DNA from: Actinomycetes bacterium
Lineage (GTDB): Bacteria; Actinomycetota; Acidimicrobiia; Acidimicrobiales; Acidimicrobiaceae
DNA: 44,099 bases
Direction: 5' to 3'
NCBI GenBank assembly: GCA_021786375.1
Contig: JAJYNL010000064.1
Coordinates: 1-44,099, forward strand
Part shown: positions 25,333 through 35,118 of the stretch, in pieces
Layout: every line of letters begins with the position of its first letter
How positions within the stretch are numbered: the first letter of the stretch is position 1
Translations under genes and position numbers: made by a program
Notes under the pieces: model-generated
What the model saw: the letters and a program-made list of their open reading frames with translations, nothing else
Told to the model about the DNA's origin: nothing
The model's database searches: none

Positions 25333-25638
25333 CTAACCCTTCAAGATGTGTAGGTCGTCGGCCGTAGCACCCAAACGCCGGCGGAAGATGGAGACGATGA
25401 TTCCGAGGCCCACGACGACCTCGGCCGCCGCCACGACGAGCACGAAAAAGACGAGCACTTGACCGGCGATGTCGCCCAGCATCCGCGCGAAGGTGACGAA
25501 TGTGAGATTGACCGCGTTGAGCATCATCTCGATGCACATGAACATCACGATGACGTTGCGCCGGACGAGCACCCCGATTATTCCCAGCGAGAAGAGAACC
25601 GCCGCCAGGATCAGGTACCAGCTACCAGGGACGCTCAC
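25333..25638 (-). CDS. nuoK: NADH-quinone oxidoreductase subunit K
   Basis: A 101-residue protein of standard length with three membrane helices. The two buried glutamates of the family are in [12 protein letters not shown] and [11 protein letters not shown], as expected for the part of the proton channel next to nuoJ and nuoN. It overlaps the end of nuoJ by four bases. Confidence 0.96.
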   Translation of the reverse strand: MSVPGSWYLILAAVLFSLGIIGVLVRRNVIVMFMCIEMMLNAVNLTFVTFARMLGDIAGQVLVFFVLVVAAAEVVVGLGIIVSIFRRRLGATADDLHILKG

Positions 25639-26237
25639 CTATCCACCGCCTTTCCTTCGACCATCTTGGAGTCCTCCTCCTCGGCGTTGGTCGTAACCAC
25701 ACGCCGTGCCAGGTAGACCGCGGCCAGAACCGCGATGACCAAGAGGACCGCCGTCGCCTCGAAGGGCAGCAGGTAGGTGGAGAAGACCTCCGCCGCGATC
25801 CTTTGCACGTTATCGTACGAGTTGCCCACCGGGCCATTCGCCGCATGGGCCCCGGTAGCCCAGGTGGTCCTCGCCAGCAGGAGCACCTCACCCAAGGCGA
25901 TCACGCCCGCTGCCGCTGCCAACGGCCTCTGGGCGCGCAAGGACTCTCGCCCGAAGACCTCCTGGCGGTCCACGCCGAGCAGCATGATCACGAAGAGGAA
26001 GAGCACGACAATTGCACCTGCGTAGACAATCACCTGAACAGCCGCCAGGAACTGGGCGTCCTGCTCGATGAAGAGCACCGCGATGCCGAACATGGTGAGC
26101 ACCAGCGAAAGCGCCGAGTGCACCGGATTACGCGAGGCGATAACGCCGAAGGCACCCCCGATCACCATCAACGCCGCGGCTGCAAAGGTGATCAGGTCCG
26201 GCTTGGCGATCGCGGCCAGCAAATATGTGGGCTCCAT
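25635..26237 (-). CDS. nuoJ: NADH-quinone oxidoreductase subunit J
   Basis: A 200-residue membrane subunit with five helices. The family block N-P-V-H-S-A-L-S-L, then [21 protein letters not shown] (helix 3, with the pi-bulge tyrosine region) and the final helix F-E-A-T-A-V-L-L-V are clear. The C-terminus extends about 25 residues in a charged tail. It overlaps nuoK by four bases and nuoI by one. Confidence 0.96.
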   Translation of the reverse strand: MEPTYLLAAIAKPDLITFAAAALMVIGGAFGVIASRNPVHSALSLVLTMFGIAVLFIEQDAQFLAAVQVIVYAGAIVVLFLFVIMLLGVDRQEVFGRESLRAQRPLAAAAGVIALGEVLLLARTTWATGAHAANGPVGNSYDNVQRIAAEVFSTYLLPFEATAVLLVIAVLAAVYLARRVVTTNAEEEDSKMVEGKAVDR

Positions 26238-26920
26238 TACCGGACCCTCCCGCCGGCCTTGCGCGGAATGCGGTCGGCCATCACCTCGCGAACGAGGAAC
26301 TCCGGCGTGGCCTGCTCGGGCGGGAGATCACTCTGCCCCCGCTCCGGCGCGCGCGTTCCGTAGCCGAGCTCGTTGGACCAGTGCACGATGCCCTCGTAGT
26401 CGGGATCCCCGCTCGACGAGGTCGCTCGCATCCATCCCGAGTCGAGCTTGTCGTCGCCTTCGCGCCAATCCTCCCAAGGCTGCTGGCGAGGCTTGCCGTC
26501 GTCGTCAACCACCAACTCCGCCTTGGTATATATCGCATCCTCGCGCGAGGTGAACGAGAACTCGAAAAGCTTGGACTCGGTGATCGCCTCGGTCGGGCAC
26601 GCCTCAACGCAAAGGTCGCAGTGAATACACCTCAGGAAGTTGATCTCATAGACGAACCCGTAGCGCTCCCCGGGGGACACCGGATCCTCGACCGGATTGT
26701 CCTTGCCCCGGACGTAGATGCAGCCGACCGGGCAGACGCCCGCGCACAATTCGCAGCCGATGCACTTCTCCATTCCGTCCTCGTACCGGTTGAGTACATG
26801 GCGCCCATGGAAGCGAGGTGGCTTCGGCCGCTTCTCCTTCGGGTACTGCGTGGTGATCCGAGGCTCGGCCAGCTGCTTGAACGTGACCTTGAACCCCTTC
26901 AAGCCGTCAAGAACGCCCAT
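26237..26920 (-). CDS. nuoI: NADH-quinone oxidoreductase subunit I (2x[4Fe-4S])
   Basis: A 227-residue peripheral subunit. Two ferredoxin motifs bind clusters N6a and N6b: C53-x2-C56-x2-C59-x3-C63-P and C98-x2-C101-x2-C104-x3-C108-P. It passes electrons from the NuoG side to cluster N2 in NuoB. The C-terminal 90 residues (from about 130) are acidic and Trp/Asp-rich, longer than the about 180-residue E. coli protein; such tails are common in actinobacteria. It lies six bases after nuoH. Confidence 0.97.
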   Translation of the reverse strand: MGVLDGLKGFKVTFKQLAEPRITTQYPKEKRPKPPRFHGRHVLNRYEDGMEKCIGCELCAGVCPVGCIYVRGKDNPVEDPVSPGERYGFVYEINFLRCIHCDLCVEACPTEAITESKLFEFSFTSREDAIYTKAELVVDDDGKPRQQPWEDWREGDDKLDSGWMRATSSSGDPDYEGIVHWSNELGYGTRAPERGQSDLPPEQATPEFLVREVMADRIPRKAGGRVR

Positions 26921-26926
26921 TCGGCA

Positions 26927-28135
26927 TCAATCTCCCTCGGGGCGGATCGGCTCCGCCGCCGGTAGCTTGCGGAAGGTCGTGATCACCTCGGACTCGGAGC
27001 CGGTCTCGCGCCCGATGATGATCGCCCTGTAGAGGACAGCCCCCGCCGCCGCGAAGACGACGAAGAGGACCAGGCCGTAAATCCGGCTGACCTGCATTGC
27101 AGCGACCACCAGCAGCCATGCCAGCGCCCCCGGAATCAGCAGCTTCCAGCCCAGGTCCATCAGCTGGTCATAACGAAGGCGCGGCAGGGCGGCGCGCACC
27201 CAGACGTAGAAGAAGAGGAGCGCTCCGGTCTTGATGAGGAACCACAGGATTGGCCAGATAAACGAGGGGCCGCCCAGATTGGGTCCGTCCGGGCCGCCCA
27301 GGAAGAGTGTCACGATCACGGCTGACATCGTGATGGCGTTCATGAACTCGGAGAGGAAGAAGAGAGCGAAGCGGATCGAGGAGTACTCGGTCACATATCC
27401 GCCGACCAGTTCCTGCTCGGCCTCGGTCAGGTCGAAAGGCGGCCGGTTGAGCTCAGCCGTGGCCGCCACCAGGAAGATAAGGAATGGGACAACCCCAAGC
27501 CGGATGATGTTCCACTTGGGGAAGATGTGGAAGAATGCGCCGGCCTGGGAGGTGACGATGGCACGCGTGCTCAACGAACCGGTGATCAGCACGACGGCAG
27601 CCACGGACAGGCCCATGGCGGCCTCGTACGATACCATCTGGGCCGAGGCGCGCACCGAGCCGAGCAGCGGATACTTCGAGCCCGAGGACCATCCGGCGAG
27701 CATTATGCCGTACACGGAGATCGAGGACATGGCGAGCAGGAGAAGAATCCCGATAGGCGGATCGGCTACCTGCAGCTGTACCGTGTGCCCAAAGATGTGA
27801 ACCACACCGCCGACCGGCACAATGGTGAAAGCTACGAGCGCGGGGACCAGCACCAGATAAGGCGCGAGCTTGAAGGCGAAGCGGTCCGCCTTCTCGGGGA
27901 TCAGGTCCTCCTTGAAGAAGAGCTTGATACCATCCGCCAGGGTCTGCAATAGCCCCCAGGGTCCGGCCCGGTTGGGGCCGATGCGATTCTGCATATCCGA
28001 GATCAACTTGCGCTCGAACCAGATCATCAGCATCACCGCAACCATCAGCGCGGCGAAGGCCACCAAAACCTTCACCAGCACGATGACGATGACGCCTATT
28101 GATATGTGGCCAAGAAAGAGCGGATCCTGACCCAT
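26927..28135 (-). CDS. nuoH: NADH-quinone oxidoreductase subunit H
   Basis: A 402-residue membrane subunit that forms part of the quinone chamber, with eight or nine helices. Motifs: E-R-K-L-I-S-D-M-Q-N-R-I-G-P-N-R near the start, L-A-D-G-I-K-L-F-F-K-E-D, S-V-R-A-S-A-Q-M-V-S-Y-E, the L-N-R-P-P-F-D-L-T-E-A-E-Q-E-L loop and W-V-R-A-A-L-P-R-L-R-Y-D-Q-L-M. The ATG at 28135 overlaps the nuoG stop (TGATG); an upstream in-frame start lies inside nuoG and is not needed. Confidence 0.97.
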   Translation of the reverse strand: MGQDPLFLGHISIGVIVIVLVKVLVAFAALMVAVMLMIWFERKLISDMQNRIGPNRAGPWGLLQTLADGIKLFFKEDLIPEKADRFAFKLAPYLVLVPALVAFTIVPVGGVVHIFGHTVQLQVADPPIGILLLLAMSSISVYGIMLAGWSSGSKYPLLGSVRASAQMVSYEAAMGLSVAAVVLITGSLSTRAIVTSQAGAFFHIFPKWNIIRLGVVPFLIFLVAATAELNRPPFDLTEAEQELVGGYVTEYSSIRFALFFLSEFMNAITMSAVIVTLFLGGPDGPNLGGPSFIWPILWFLIKTGALLFFYVWVRAALPRLRYDQLMDLGWKLLIPGALAWLLVVAAMQVSRIYGLVLFVVFAAAGAVLYRAIIIGRETGSESEVITTFRKLPAAEPIRPEGD

Positions 28136-30699
28136 CAGTTGCTCCCCACTTTCACGTGCGTGGCCCAAGACCCCGACCTGACCAGCTGGAGAAGGTTGGC
28201 CCCTTTACCGAGCCTGCCCTGTACCACGCCTTCAGGAAGCGCCTTGTCCGCCCTCGCAACTACCAGAACCTCCACGCCGTGATCCCCGGTCAGCTTGACC
28301 TCCGAACCGTCCGCCGCTCCGATCGACTCGAGCGTGGCCGGAGCCACCCGAACTTCTGCTTGCGCAGTCAGCTGCGACAGGATCGGTGCCGCCGCCAGTT
28401 GGGGAGTTGGCCGGTACATCCTGCGGGTCAGCAGGAGTCTCAGCCTCCCCTCCACAGGCGCGCTCACCGCAGCGGCATCGACCGTGAACTCAGGAAGGTT
28501 CGGCGCAGAGACAGAGGGTGCTCCGCCGTCGACTTTTGTAGCCGGACCCGCTTCTTCGCTGGCGAATGGCTTTGCAGGCCCCTGATGGTACGGCGCGATA
28601 AGTCCTGGAGTGGCGATCGGATCGAGCTTTCGTGGCCCCGACCCGATGGAGATTGCCTTGCGCCCCAATGGAACTACAAGCCCATCCGGGTAGCGGTTCG
28701 AGGCAAGGTCGGCATACGAGACGCCACGGTAGAGCGCCAGCTCGCCACTCATCTCGGCGAAGATCGCCTCCGGAGCTGTCCGGCCGGAGGGGGCCCCGAT
28801 TTCACGGGCGATTTCGGCGGCAATCAAGTAGTCCGGCTTGGCCTGCCCCTTGGGCACGGTCACCTGCCCGAGACGGGTCACTCTGCCTTCGAAATTGGTC
28901 GTGGTCCCTGCGGACTCGCCAAAGGCGGCGAGGGGCAGGATCACATCGGCGTAGTCCGTAGCGGAGTTCTCGAACGAGTCGATGACCACCACGGTCGCGT
29001 TTTCCAGAGCCGCCTTGACCAACGCGGTATCGGGCAGATCGGCAAGAGGATCCACCCCGAGCAGGAAGAGGAGCATTGGCTCGTCGGCCGCGCGCGCAAT
29101 TATTTCGCGGGCATCGTCGGAGGCAGGCGCGGCTACGCGGCCTGGCAGCCAACCGGGAACCGCCCCAAGATCCATGGCGCCGAAAATGTTTGCGCGCGAG
29201 TTGGAGAAGAGGAACTTGGCCGCGGGCCACTTCTTTGAGCAGACCGACGCCAAGGATCCATAGACCGCAGAGGGATCGGCGAAGTTGGACTTGCCAACCA
29301 GGAAGACGGCTCCTTCACCCGCGTCGCCGGCGGATGCGTTGACCGCTGCCGCCAGGCGCTCCGCCGCCGCGCCGCCGCTCCGCAGCGAGGCCGCGAGCCG
29401 AGCCGCCGAGAAGGGGAGCCGCTCCGTAGCCAGCGGAGAGATGGAGGTCTCGAGTTCGGAAACCTCGATGATGCGCAGGCCCTTCTTCACCGCCTCGTTG
29501 AGGCGGAGGAAGAGCACGGGAAGCTCCTCGCGCACGTCCGAGCTCGCCACCACCAGCACCTTGGCTTCCAGCGCTTCCACCAGGGTTGCACGCGGCGTGG
29601 CGAAGACCACCGAGGCTGGGACCCCGCCGTCGATATCCGCATCGAACAGGCTGGTGCCGATGGCCGTCTTCGCAAGCTTCACGAAGGAGTAGATGCCCTC
29701 GTTGGTGAAGCCCGCGCCACCAAGGAAGGCGATTGAGCCGGCCCCGTGTCCGGATGTGAAGTTACGAATGTGGGTACCGACGCGGGCGATCGCATCGCGC
29801 CAGGAAACGTCGGCCATCTCGGAGCGGTAACGTACCTTGGGCTCCACCAGGCGCTTATCCGAGTCAAGCGCCTCGTAGGAGAAGCGGCCCAAATCGCAGA
29901 GCCAGGAAGTGTTCACCACGTCAGAGTCGATACCCACGAATCGGGTGACCTCACCGCGGGAGAACTGGACCGCCATGCGGCACCCCAGCGAGCATTGGGT
30001 GCAGGTGCTCTCCGCCTCCTCCAGGTCCCATGGACGCGCCTTGAAACGGTACGGCCGTGCGGTAAGCGCGCCGACCGGGCAGATCTGCACCGTGTTGCCT
30101 GAGAAGTAGGAGGTGAACTCCCTATCGGGGAAGGTGCTGATCTCGGTGTTGTCTCCACGTCCGGCGAAGTCGATGAACGCATCCCGCGCGACCTCGTCGG
30201 CAAAGCGGGTGCAGCGGTCGCACTGGATGCAGCGCTCTCGATCTAGGAGCACCAGCTTGGAGATCTCGATCGGCTTCTCCCAGTGGCGCTTTTCCTCAAC
30301 AAACCGGGACTCCCCGGGGCCGTAGGCCAGCGTCTGATCCTGAAGCGGGCATTCGCCGCCCTTGTCGCATACTGGACAGTCAAGGGGATGGTTTATCAGC
30401 AGGAACTCCAACACCCCGTCCTGGGCCTTCTTGACCTTGTCGGACTTGGTAACGACCTGCATCCCCTCGGCCACCGGCAGGTAGCAGGACGGCTGAAGCG
30501 AGAACCCGCGGGGCCCGGAGACCTCCACCAGACACATCCGGCAGACGCCGACCGAACGCATGCGGGGGTGGTAGCAAAAGCGGGGTATGAACGTCCCTGC
30601 CCGCTCGGCGGCCTCGATGATGAGCTCTCCCGGTTTGGCCTCGATCTCGACCCCGTCGAGGGTGATGTGGACGCTGGCCGGCGTCTCAGCGTTACTCAT
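28135..30699 (-). CDS. nuoG: NADH-quinone oxidoreductase subunit G (with N7 motif)
   Basis: An 854-residue iron-sulfur subunit of the peripheral arm. Cluster ligands counted from the ATG at 30699: [2Fe-2S] N1b at C42, C53, C56, C72; N5 with H104, C108, C111, C117; N4 at C157, C160, C163, C207. A fourth motif C233-x2-C236-x3-C240-x27-C268 matches cluster N7, kept only in some bacteria. The rest is a molybdopterin-oxidoreductase-like fold of structural use, with an Ala/Pro-rich stretch before the last domain. The ATG overlaps the end of nuoF; a GTG four codons upstream sits right on the AGGAGG and is unlikely. Confidence 0.95.
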   Translation of the reverse strand: MSNAETPASVHITLDGVEIEAKPGELIIEAAERAGTFIPRFCYHPRMRSVGVCRMCLVEVSGPRGFSLQPSCYLPVAEGMQVVTKSDKVKKAQDGVLEFLLINHPLDCPVCDKGGECPLQDQTLAYGPGESRFVEEKRHWEKPIEISKLVLLDRERCIQCDRCTRFADEVARDAFIDFAGRGDNTEISTFPDREFTSYFSGNTVQICPVGALTARPYRFKARPWDLEEAESTCTQCSLGCRMAVQFSRGEVTRFVGIDSDVVNTSWLCDLGRFSYEALDSDKRLVEPKVRYRSEMADVSWRDAIARVGTHIRNFTSGHGAGSIAFLGGAGFTNEGIYSFVKLAKTAIGTSLFDADIDGGVPASVVFATPRATLVEALEAKVLVVASSDVREELPVLFLRLNEAVKKGLRIIEVSELETSISPLATERLPFSAARLAASLRSGGAAAERLAAAVNASAGDAGEGAVFLVGKSNFADPSAVYGSLASVCSKKWPAAKFLFSNSRANIFGAMDLGAVPGWLPGRVAAPASDDAREIIARAADEPMLLFLLGVDPLADLPDTALVKAALENATVVVIDSFENSATDYADVILPLAAFGESAGTTTNFEGRVTRLGQVTVPKGQAKPDYLIAAEIAREIGAPSGRTAPEAIFAEMSGELALYRGVSYADLASNRYPDGLVVPLGRKAISIGSGPRKLDPIATPGLIAPYHQGPAKPFASEEAGPATKVDGGAPSVSAPNLPEFTVDAAAVSAPVEGRLRLLLTRRMYRPTPQLAAAPILSQLTAQAEVRVAPATLESIGAADGSEVKLTGDHGVEVLVVARADKALPEGVVQGRLGKGANLLQLVRSGSWATHVKVGSN

Positions 30700-32002
30700 A
30701 GGGGCAACCACCCTCCTTGATATGGACTAAGAATTCGTCCCTGAACATCCGGATTGCCGACGCCACCGAGGATGGTATAGAAGGGCCGAGCACGCAGATC
30801 GTCGTCTGCTGAGGAGGCCACGCGACCCCTGGGGAGATGTTGTCGCAGGCGTCCATCAGAAGATCAAGGTCGGCCTCCCGACCGGCCCCCTGCTCGATGC
30901 GGCGCATCATCTTCTCAATCCATCCGCTTCCCTCGCGGCACGGAGTGCACTGGCCACAGGACTCGCGCCAGAAGAACTTCGCAATGCGCCAGGCCGCCCT
31001 CACCATGCAAGTGTGGTCGTCCATCATGACGATCGAGCCTGAGCCGAGCATCGAACCGGCCTTGGCGACGTCGTCCTGGCTAAGAGGTATGTCGAGCTGG
31101 TCGGGGGCAAACCACGGGGCGGATACGCCACCAGGGATGAAAGCCTTCACCTGGCGTCCGAGCCGCATGCCGCCGCCATACTCGGGACGCTCCACCAGAT
31201 CGCGGAAGGTGAGCTTGGCCATCTCGACCTCGTAGTTGCCCGGGCGGTTGACGTGGCCGGCGAGGGCGAAAATGCGAGTACCGGTGGAACGCCCGACGCC
31301 CAGCGCCGCGAAGGATGCTCCCCCGTTGTTCACGATCCAGGGGATGTTTGACATCGACTCGACGTTGTTGACGATGGTCGGCTCGCCGTAGAGGCCGATG
31401 ACCGCCGGGAAGTAGGGGGGCTTGATCCGCGGGAATCCACGCTTGCCTTCGAGCGACTCGAGCAGCGCGGTCTCCTCGCCGCAGATGTAGGCGCCGGCAC
31501 CTGGATGTACAACCAGATCCACCGAGAACCCGCTGCCGAAGATGTTGCGGCCAATGGCCCCATAAGCGTAAGCCTCGTTCACCGCGGCCTGAAGTCTCTC
31601 CAAGCCCAGTGCGAACTCGCCGCGCACGAAGATGAAGGCACGGGCCGCACCAACCGCGTAGGCGGAGATAAGCGTCCCCTCCACGATCTGGTGCGGATCG
31701 TTCTCGATGAGCATGTGGTCCTTGAAGGTGGCCGGCTCGGACTCGTCGCCGTTCACCACCAGATAGCGCACCGGTCCGGGCTTGAGCATGCTCCACTTGC
31801 GGCCCACCTCGAAGCCGGCGCCTCCACGTCCAAGCAGATTGCTCTTGGACACCTCGTCCGCCACCTGCTCCGGTGTCATCGTGGTAAGCGCCTTGCGCAG
31901 CGCGGTATAGCCGCCGGTAGCCAGGTAGGTCTTTATCCCCCAGGACTCTTCGAGTCCAATCCGGGAAGTGACGATCTTTGGCACCTGATTGGTCTGCTCC
32001 AT
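30692..32002 (-). CDS. nuoF: NADH-quinone oxidoreductase subunit F (NADH/FMN-binding)
   Basis: A 436-residue subunit that takes hydride from NADH onto FMN. The FMN/NADH site shows G58-R-G-G-A-G-F64, N-G-D-E-S-E-P-A-T-F-K-D and G-A-G-A-Y-I-C-G-E-E-T-A-L. The N3 cluster has S-C349-G-Q-C352-T-P-C355 and a fourth cysteine at C403. Between the third and fourth cysteines there is an unusual Pro/Trp insert (P-G-V-A-W-P-P-Q-Q, about 391-399), and the usual A-L-G-D after the last cysteine reads V-L-G-P. It is one base overlapped with nuoE and starts with ATG at 32002. Confidence 0.96.
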   Translation of the reverse strand: MEQTNQVPKIVTSRIGLEESWGIKTYLATGGYTALRKALTTMTPEQVADEVSKSNLLGRGGAGFEVGRKWSMLKPGPVRYLVVNGDESEPATFKDHMLIENDPHQIVEGTLISAYAVGAARAFIFVRGEFALGLERLQAAVNEAYAYGAIGRNIFGSGFSVDLVVHPGAGAYICGEETALLESLEGKRGFPRIKPPYFPAVIGLYGEPTIVNNVESMSNIPWIVNNGGASFAALGVGRSTGTRIFALAGHVNRPGNYEVEMAKLTFRDLVERPEYGGGMRLGRQVKAFIPGGVSAPWFAPDQLDIPLSQDDVAKAGSMLGSGSIVMMDDHTCMVRAAWRIAKFFWRESCGQCTPCREGSGWIEKMMRRIEQGAGREADLDLLMDACDNISPGVAWPPQQTTICVLGPSIPSSVASAIRMFRDEFLVHIKEGGCPYE

Positions 32003-32637
32003 CAGTTGCCCTCCTTGGCCGCCTCAGCGGCTGCCTTGCGCTCGGCCTTGGCCCTGTCCATCTCCTTGCGTTCCGCCAGGACCTCGTCCAGCGGAACCTC
32101 AATGCCGTTTTCGCGCGTGACGCGGGTCAGGGTCCCGTGCGGCGGGACAACGCCGTCGTACTCGCCCGCCCTCAGCTTGGCAATCAAGTCGTCGAAACTC
32201 TCTCCGGTCAGCGGGCCGAAGAAGCGATAGTTGACCTGAACCGCCGGCGCCTTGTCGCAGTGCGCGACGCACTCCACCTCTTCGAGGGTGAACATCTCAT
32301 CCTCGGTGGTCCCGCCCGCCGCGACGCCAAGGCTCGCCTCGGCGTGCTCCAAGAGTTCGCCGCCGCCCTGCAGCAGGCAGGCGACGTTGGTGCACACGCC
32401 CACTAGGAACTTCCCGACCTGCTCGGTATGGAGCATGTCGTAGAAGCTCGCGGTGCCGTAAACCTCGGCCGGCGTGACTCCGGTTAGTTCTGCGATCTCC
32501 TCCATCAGTGGTGAGGTGAGGTGGCCGGCCTGCTCCTGGGCCAGATGGCAGAGAGGGATGAGGGCGCTGCGACGCTTGGGATACAGCGTCAGCAGGTTCT
32601 CGGCTCGCTCCCTCATTTCCGGGCTGAATGCACCCAT
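32002..32637 (-). CDS. nuoE: NADH-quinone oxidoreductase subunit E ([2Fe-2S])
   Basis: A 211-residue thioredoxin-fold ferredoxin. The N1a cluster ligands are C82-x4-C87 and C123-x3-C127 (V-C-T-N-V-A-C and V-E-C-V-A-H-C-D), the standard pattern. The upstream helical part has A-E-V-Y-G-T-A-S-F-Y-D-M. The last 50 residues are a charged Lys/Ala/Glu helix beyond the usual end. The frame is open further upstream inside nuoD, but homology starts at the ATG at 32637, which overlaps the nuoD stop (TGATG). Confidence 0.96.
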   Translation of the reverse strand: MGAFSPEMRERAENLLTLYPKRRSALIPLCHLAQEQAGHLTSPLMEEIAELTGVTPAEVYGTASFYDMLHTEQVGKFLVGVCTNVACLLQGGGELLEHAEASLGVAAGGTTEDEMFTLEEVECVAHCDKAPAVQVNYRFFGPLTGESFDDLIAKLRAGEYDGVVPPHGTLTRVTRENGIEVPLDEVLAERKEMDRAKAERKAAAEAAKEGN

Positions 32638-33992
32638 CAGCGGTCCACCTCTCCCATGACCGGGTCGACTGAAGAAATAATCGCCACCGCATCGGCCACA
32701 AGGCCTCCGCGCATCATCACCGGCAGCGATTGCAGATTGACGAAGGACGGCCCCCGGATATGCATGCGATACGGCTTGGAGGAGCCGTCGGAGACCATGT
32801 AGCAGCCAAGCTCGCCGCGGGGGGATTCGATCGCCACGTAAACCTCGCCCGGAGGCACTTTGATGCCTTCGGTGAAGAGCTTGAAATGGTGGATAAGCGC
32901 TTCCATGGACTCGTCGATGCGCTTGCGCGGTGGAGGGGTGATCTTCTTGTCGAGTACCCGGTAGGGGCCGGATGGCATCTTGTCCAGGATCTGGGTAACA
33001 ATTCGCACCGACTCGCGCAGCTCCGCAAGGCGCACGGCGTACCGATCGAAGGTGTCGCCGACGCTGCCAACGACCACATCGAAGTCGACTTGGTCGTATG
33101 CAAGGTAAGGCATGCTCTTGCGCAGATCCCATGCGACGCCGGTGGATCGCAAGACCGGTCCGGTGGCGGACAGTGCCAGGGCCTGCTCCTGTGTAAGGAT
33201 GCCGACACCTTCGGTGCGCTCCTTGAAGATCGGCTGTCCAGTGAGCATGTCGTTGTATTCATCGAGCCGGCCTGGAATGGTCTGGGCAATCGCCAGGACA
33301 TCGTCCTCCCAGCCATCGGGCAGATCGGCCGCAACGCCACCGGGACGGATGTAGTTGTGATTCATCCGCAACCCGGTCACCTTCTCGAAGAAGCTGAGGA
33401 TCATTTCGCGATCGCGGAATCCAAAGATCATCATCGAGGTGGAGCCGAGGTCCATGCCGTTGGTGGCCATCCACATGAGGTGCGACGAGATGCGGTTCAG
33501 CTCTGACATAAGCATGCGTATCCAGGTCGCCCGCTCAGGAATCTCGACTCCGAGCAAGGCCTCCGTCGCCAACGAGAAAACGAGCTCGTTATGCAATGGT
33601 GAGAGGTAGTCCATTCGGGTCACGTTGGTTGACCCCTGGATGTAGCTGAGCCCCTCGGCGGTCTTCTCCATGCCGGTGTGGAGATAGCCGATCACCGGCT
33701 TGGTGCGGAGCACCGTCTCACCCTGCAGCTCCATCATGAGCCTCAGAACCCCGTGGGTTGACGGGTGCTGAGGGCCCATGTTGATGATCATCGTCTCGTC
33801 TTCGGAGATCTCGACGTCGATGTCGCCGGCATCAACGACCACGCCCTCGGCCAGGCGCAGCACTGCGCCCTCTTCGACCGTCAGCTCTCGCGGAGCGGTG
33901 AACTCCCGCTCGGTCATCTCCTGCGGCCCCTCGAAGGTCTCCTTCGAGAATTCCGCTTCGGCCTGCATTTGCTTGTTTTCCTCGTCAGTCAT
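32637..33992 (-). CDS. nuoD: NADH-quinone oxidoreductase subunit D
   Basis: A 451-residue subunit of the connecting module, related to the large subunit of [NiFe] hydrogenases. Core motifs: M-G-P-Q-H-P-S-T-H-G-V-L-R at about 72-84 (quinone-site histidine), G-Y-L-H-T-G-M-E-K, N-H-N-Y-I-R-P-G-G-V, and the C-terminal D-P-V-M-G-E-V-D-R. About 68 residues precede the conserved core and are strongly acidic (many Glu/Asp), a longer lead than in E. coli-type NuoD. It lies 12 bases after nuoC. Confidence 0.97.
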   Translation of the reverse strand: MTDEENKQMQAEAEFSKETFEGPQEMTEREFTAPRELTVEEGAVLRLAEGVVVDAGDIDVEISEDETMIINMGPQHPSTHGVLRLMMELQGETVLRTKPVIGYLHTGMEKTAEGLSYIQGSTNVTRMDYLSPLHNELVFSLATEALLGVEIPERATWIRMLMSELNRISSHLMWMATNGMDLGSTSMMIFGFRDREMILSFFEKVTGLRMNHNYIRPGGVAADLPDGWEDDVLAIAQTIPGRLDEYNDMLTGQPIFKERTEGVGILTQEQALALSATGPVLRSTGVAWDLRKSMPYLAYDQVDFDVVVGSVGDTFDRYAVRLAELRESVRIVTQILDKMPSGPYRVLDKKITPPPRKRIDESMEALIHHFKLFTEGIKVPPGEVYVAIESPRGELGCYMVSDGSSKPYRMHIRGPSFVNLQSLPVMMRGGLVADAVAIISSVDPVMGEVDR

Positions 33993-34004
33993 GCTTCTCT
34001 ACCG

Positions 34005-34466
34005 CTATCTGATCGCCGGGGAGTGCTTGAACTGCACCGGAACGCGCTCAGCCGAGTAGTCCTTGCGCAGCGGGTGCCCTTCCCACTCTTCGGGCATGAG
34101 GATCCTCGTCAAGTCGGGGTGCCCTGGAAAGACAATCCCCATGAGGTCGTAAGCCTCCCTCTCCATGGCCTCGGTACCCGGATAGTGGTAAAAGAGCGTG
34201 GGGATGGTGGGATCGGACTCAGGAACCTGGACACGGATGCGTACTCGCGAGCGCATCTTGACCGAGGTGAGATTCACCACCACCTCGAAACGTTCGGCCA
34301 CCACTTCGGCGGGAAGCGGGCGGTCGAAGTGCTGAAGATAGTCAACGGCACATAGGTCGGAACAGTACTCGTAACCCGACTTGTGAAGCTCCGCCACCAA
34401 TGCGTCGTATTGCTCCCGGGTTGGGAAGTAGTTCCCAGCCTCGTTCTTGATCACGTCGTCGATCAC
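34005..34466 (-). CDS. nuoC: NADH-quinone oxidoreductase subunit C
   Basis: A 153-residue hydrophilic subunit. Recognisable parts are D-L-C-A-V-D-Y near residue 40, F-E-V-V-V-N-L, the [22 protein letters not shown] signature (split at its loop) and the [10 protein letters not shown] end. It is separate from NuoD, not fused as in enterobacteria. The ATG overlaps the end of nuoB by four bases. Confidence 0.96.
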   Translation of the reverse strand: MIDDVIKNEAGNYFPTREQYDALVAELHKSGYEYCSDLCAVDYLQHFDRPLPAEVVAERFEVVVNLTSVKMRSRVRIRVQVPESDPTIPTLFYHYPGTEAMEREAYDLMGIVFPGHPDLTRILMPEEWEGHPLRKDYSAERVPVQFKHSPAIR

Positions 34467-35032
34467 TTGTTGCCCACCATCTTCATGGAGGCGCCGGCTG
34501 CCGCATTCTCCTTGCCCGATATTCCGGTGGGATCGAGGTGAATGCCCAGGCCCTCCCCCTTACGCCGGGTTATGGCGCCGGTACGAATCTTCTCGTGCAA
34601 GGTGAGGATGGCGTGGATGAGAGTCTCGGGTCCAGGCGGGCATCCCGGCGCGTACACGTCGACGGGCACGATCTGGTCGACGCCTTGCACCACCGCGTAA
34701 TTGTTGAACAGTCCGCCGGTGGAGGCGCAAACACCCATAGAGATGACCCACTTGGGCTCCATCATCTGGTCATAGACCTGACGAAGCACCGGCGCCATCT
34801 TTTGGGAGACGCGGCCGGCCACGATCATCAGATCCGCTTGGCGCGGAGAGGCTCGAAAGACCTCCATGCCGAAGCGGGCCAGGTCGAAGTCCCCTGCCCC
34901 CGCGGACATCATCTCGATCGCACAGCATGCGAGACCGAAAGTCGCCGGCCAGACACTGTTACGGCGCGCCCAGCGCACCAGGTTCTCAACATTACCGGTC
35001 AGGAAATTGTGGCTCAGATCCTCAAGACCCAC
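34463..35032 (-). CDS. nuoB: NADH-quinone oxidoreductase subunit B (cluster N2)
   Basis: A 189-residue subunit holding [4Fe-4S] cluster N2, the last carrier before quinone. The ligands are the tandem C36-C37 in [11 protein letters not shown]102 in M-G-V-C-A-S-T-G-G and C131 in A-P-G-C-P-P-G-P-E. Length and motif spacing are standard. An 86-base gap without a gene separates it from nuoA. Confidence 0.97.
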   Translation of the reverse strand: MGLEDLSHNFLTGNVENLVRWARRNSVWPATFGLACCAIEMMSAGAGDFDLARFGMEVFRASPRQADLMIVAGRVSQKMAPVLRQVYDQMMEPKWVISMGVCASTGGLFNNYAVVQGVDQIVPVDVYAPGCPPGPETLIHAILTLHEKIRTGAITRRKGEGLGIHLDPTGISGKENAAAGASMKMVGNK

Positions 35033-35118
35033 GAACTACCTCCTCGAGGATGGATCGGATGCGGGCGCCATTGTCGAAGGACATGGCGCAGGGGAACGGT
35101 GCTTGCGCAGAAGGGCGC

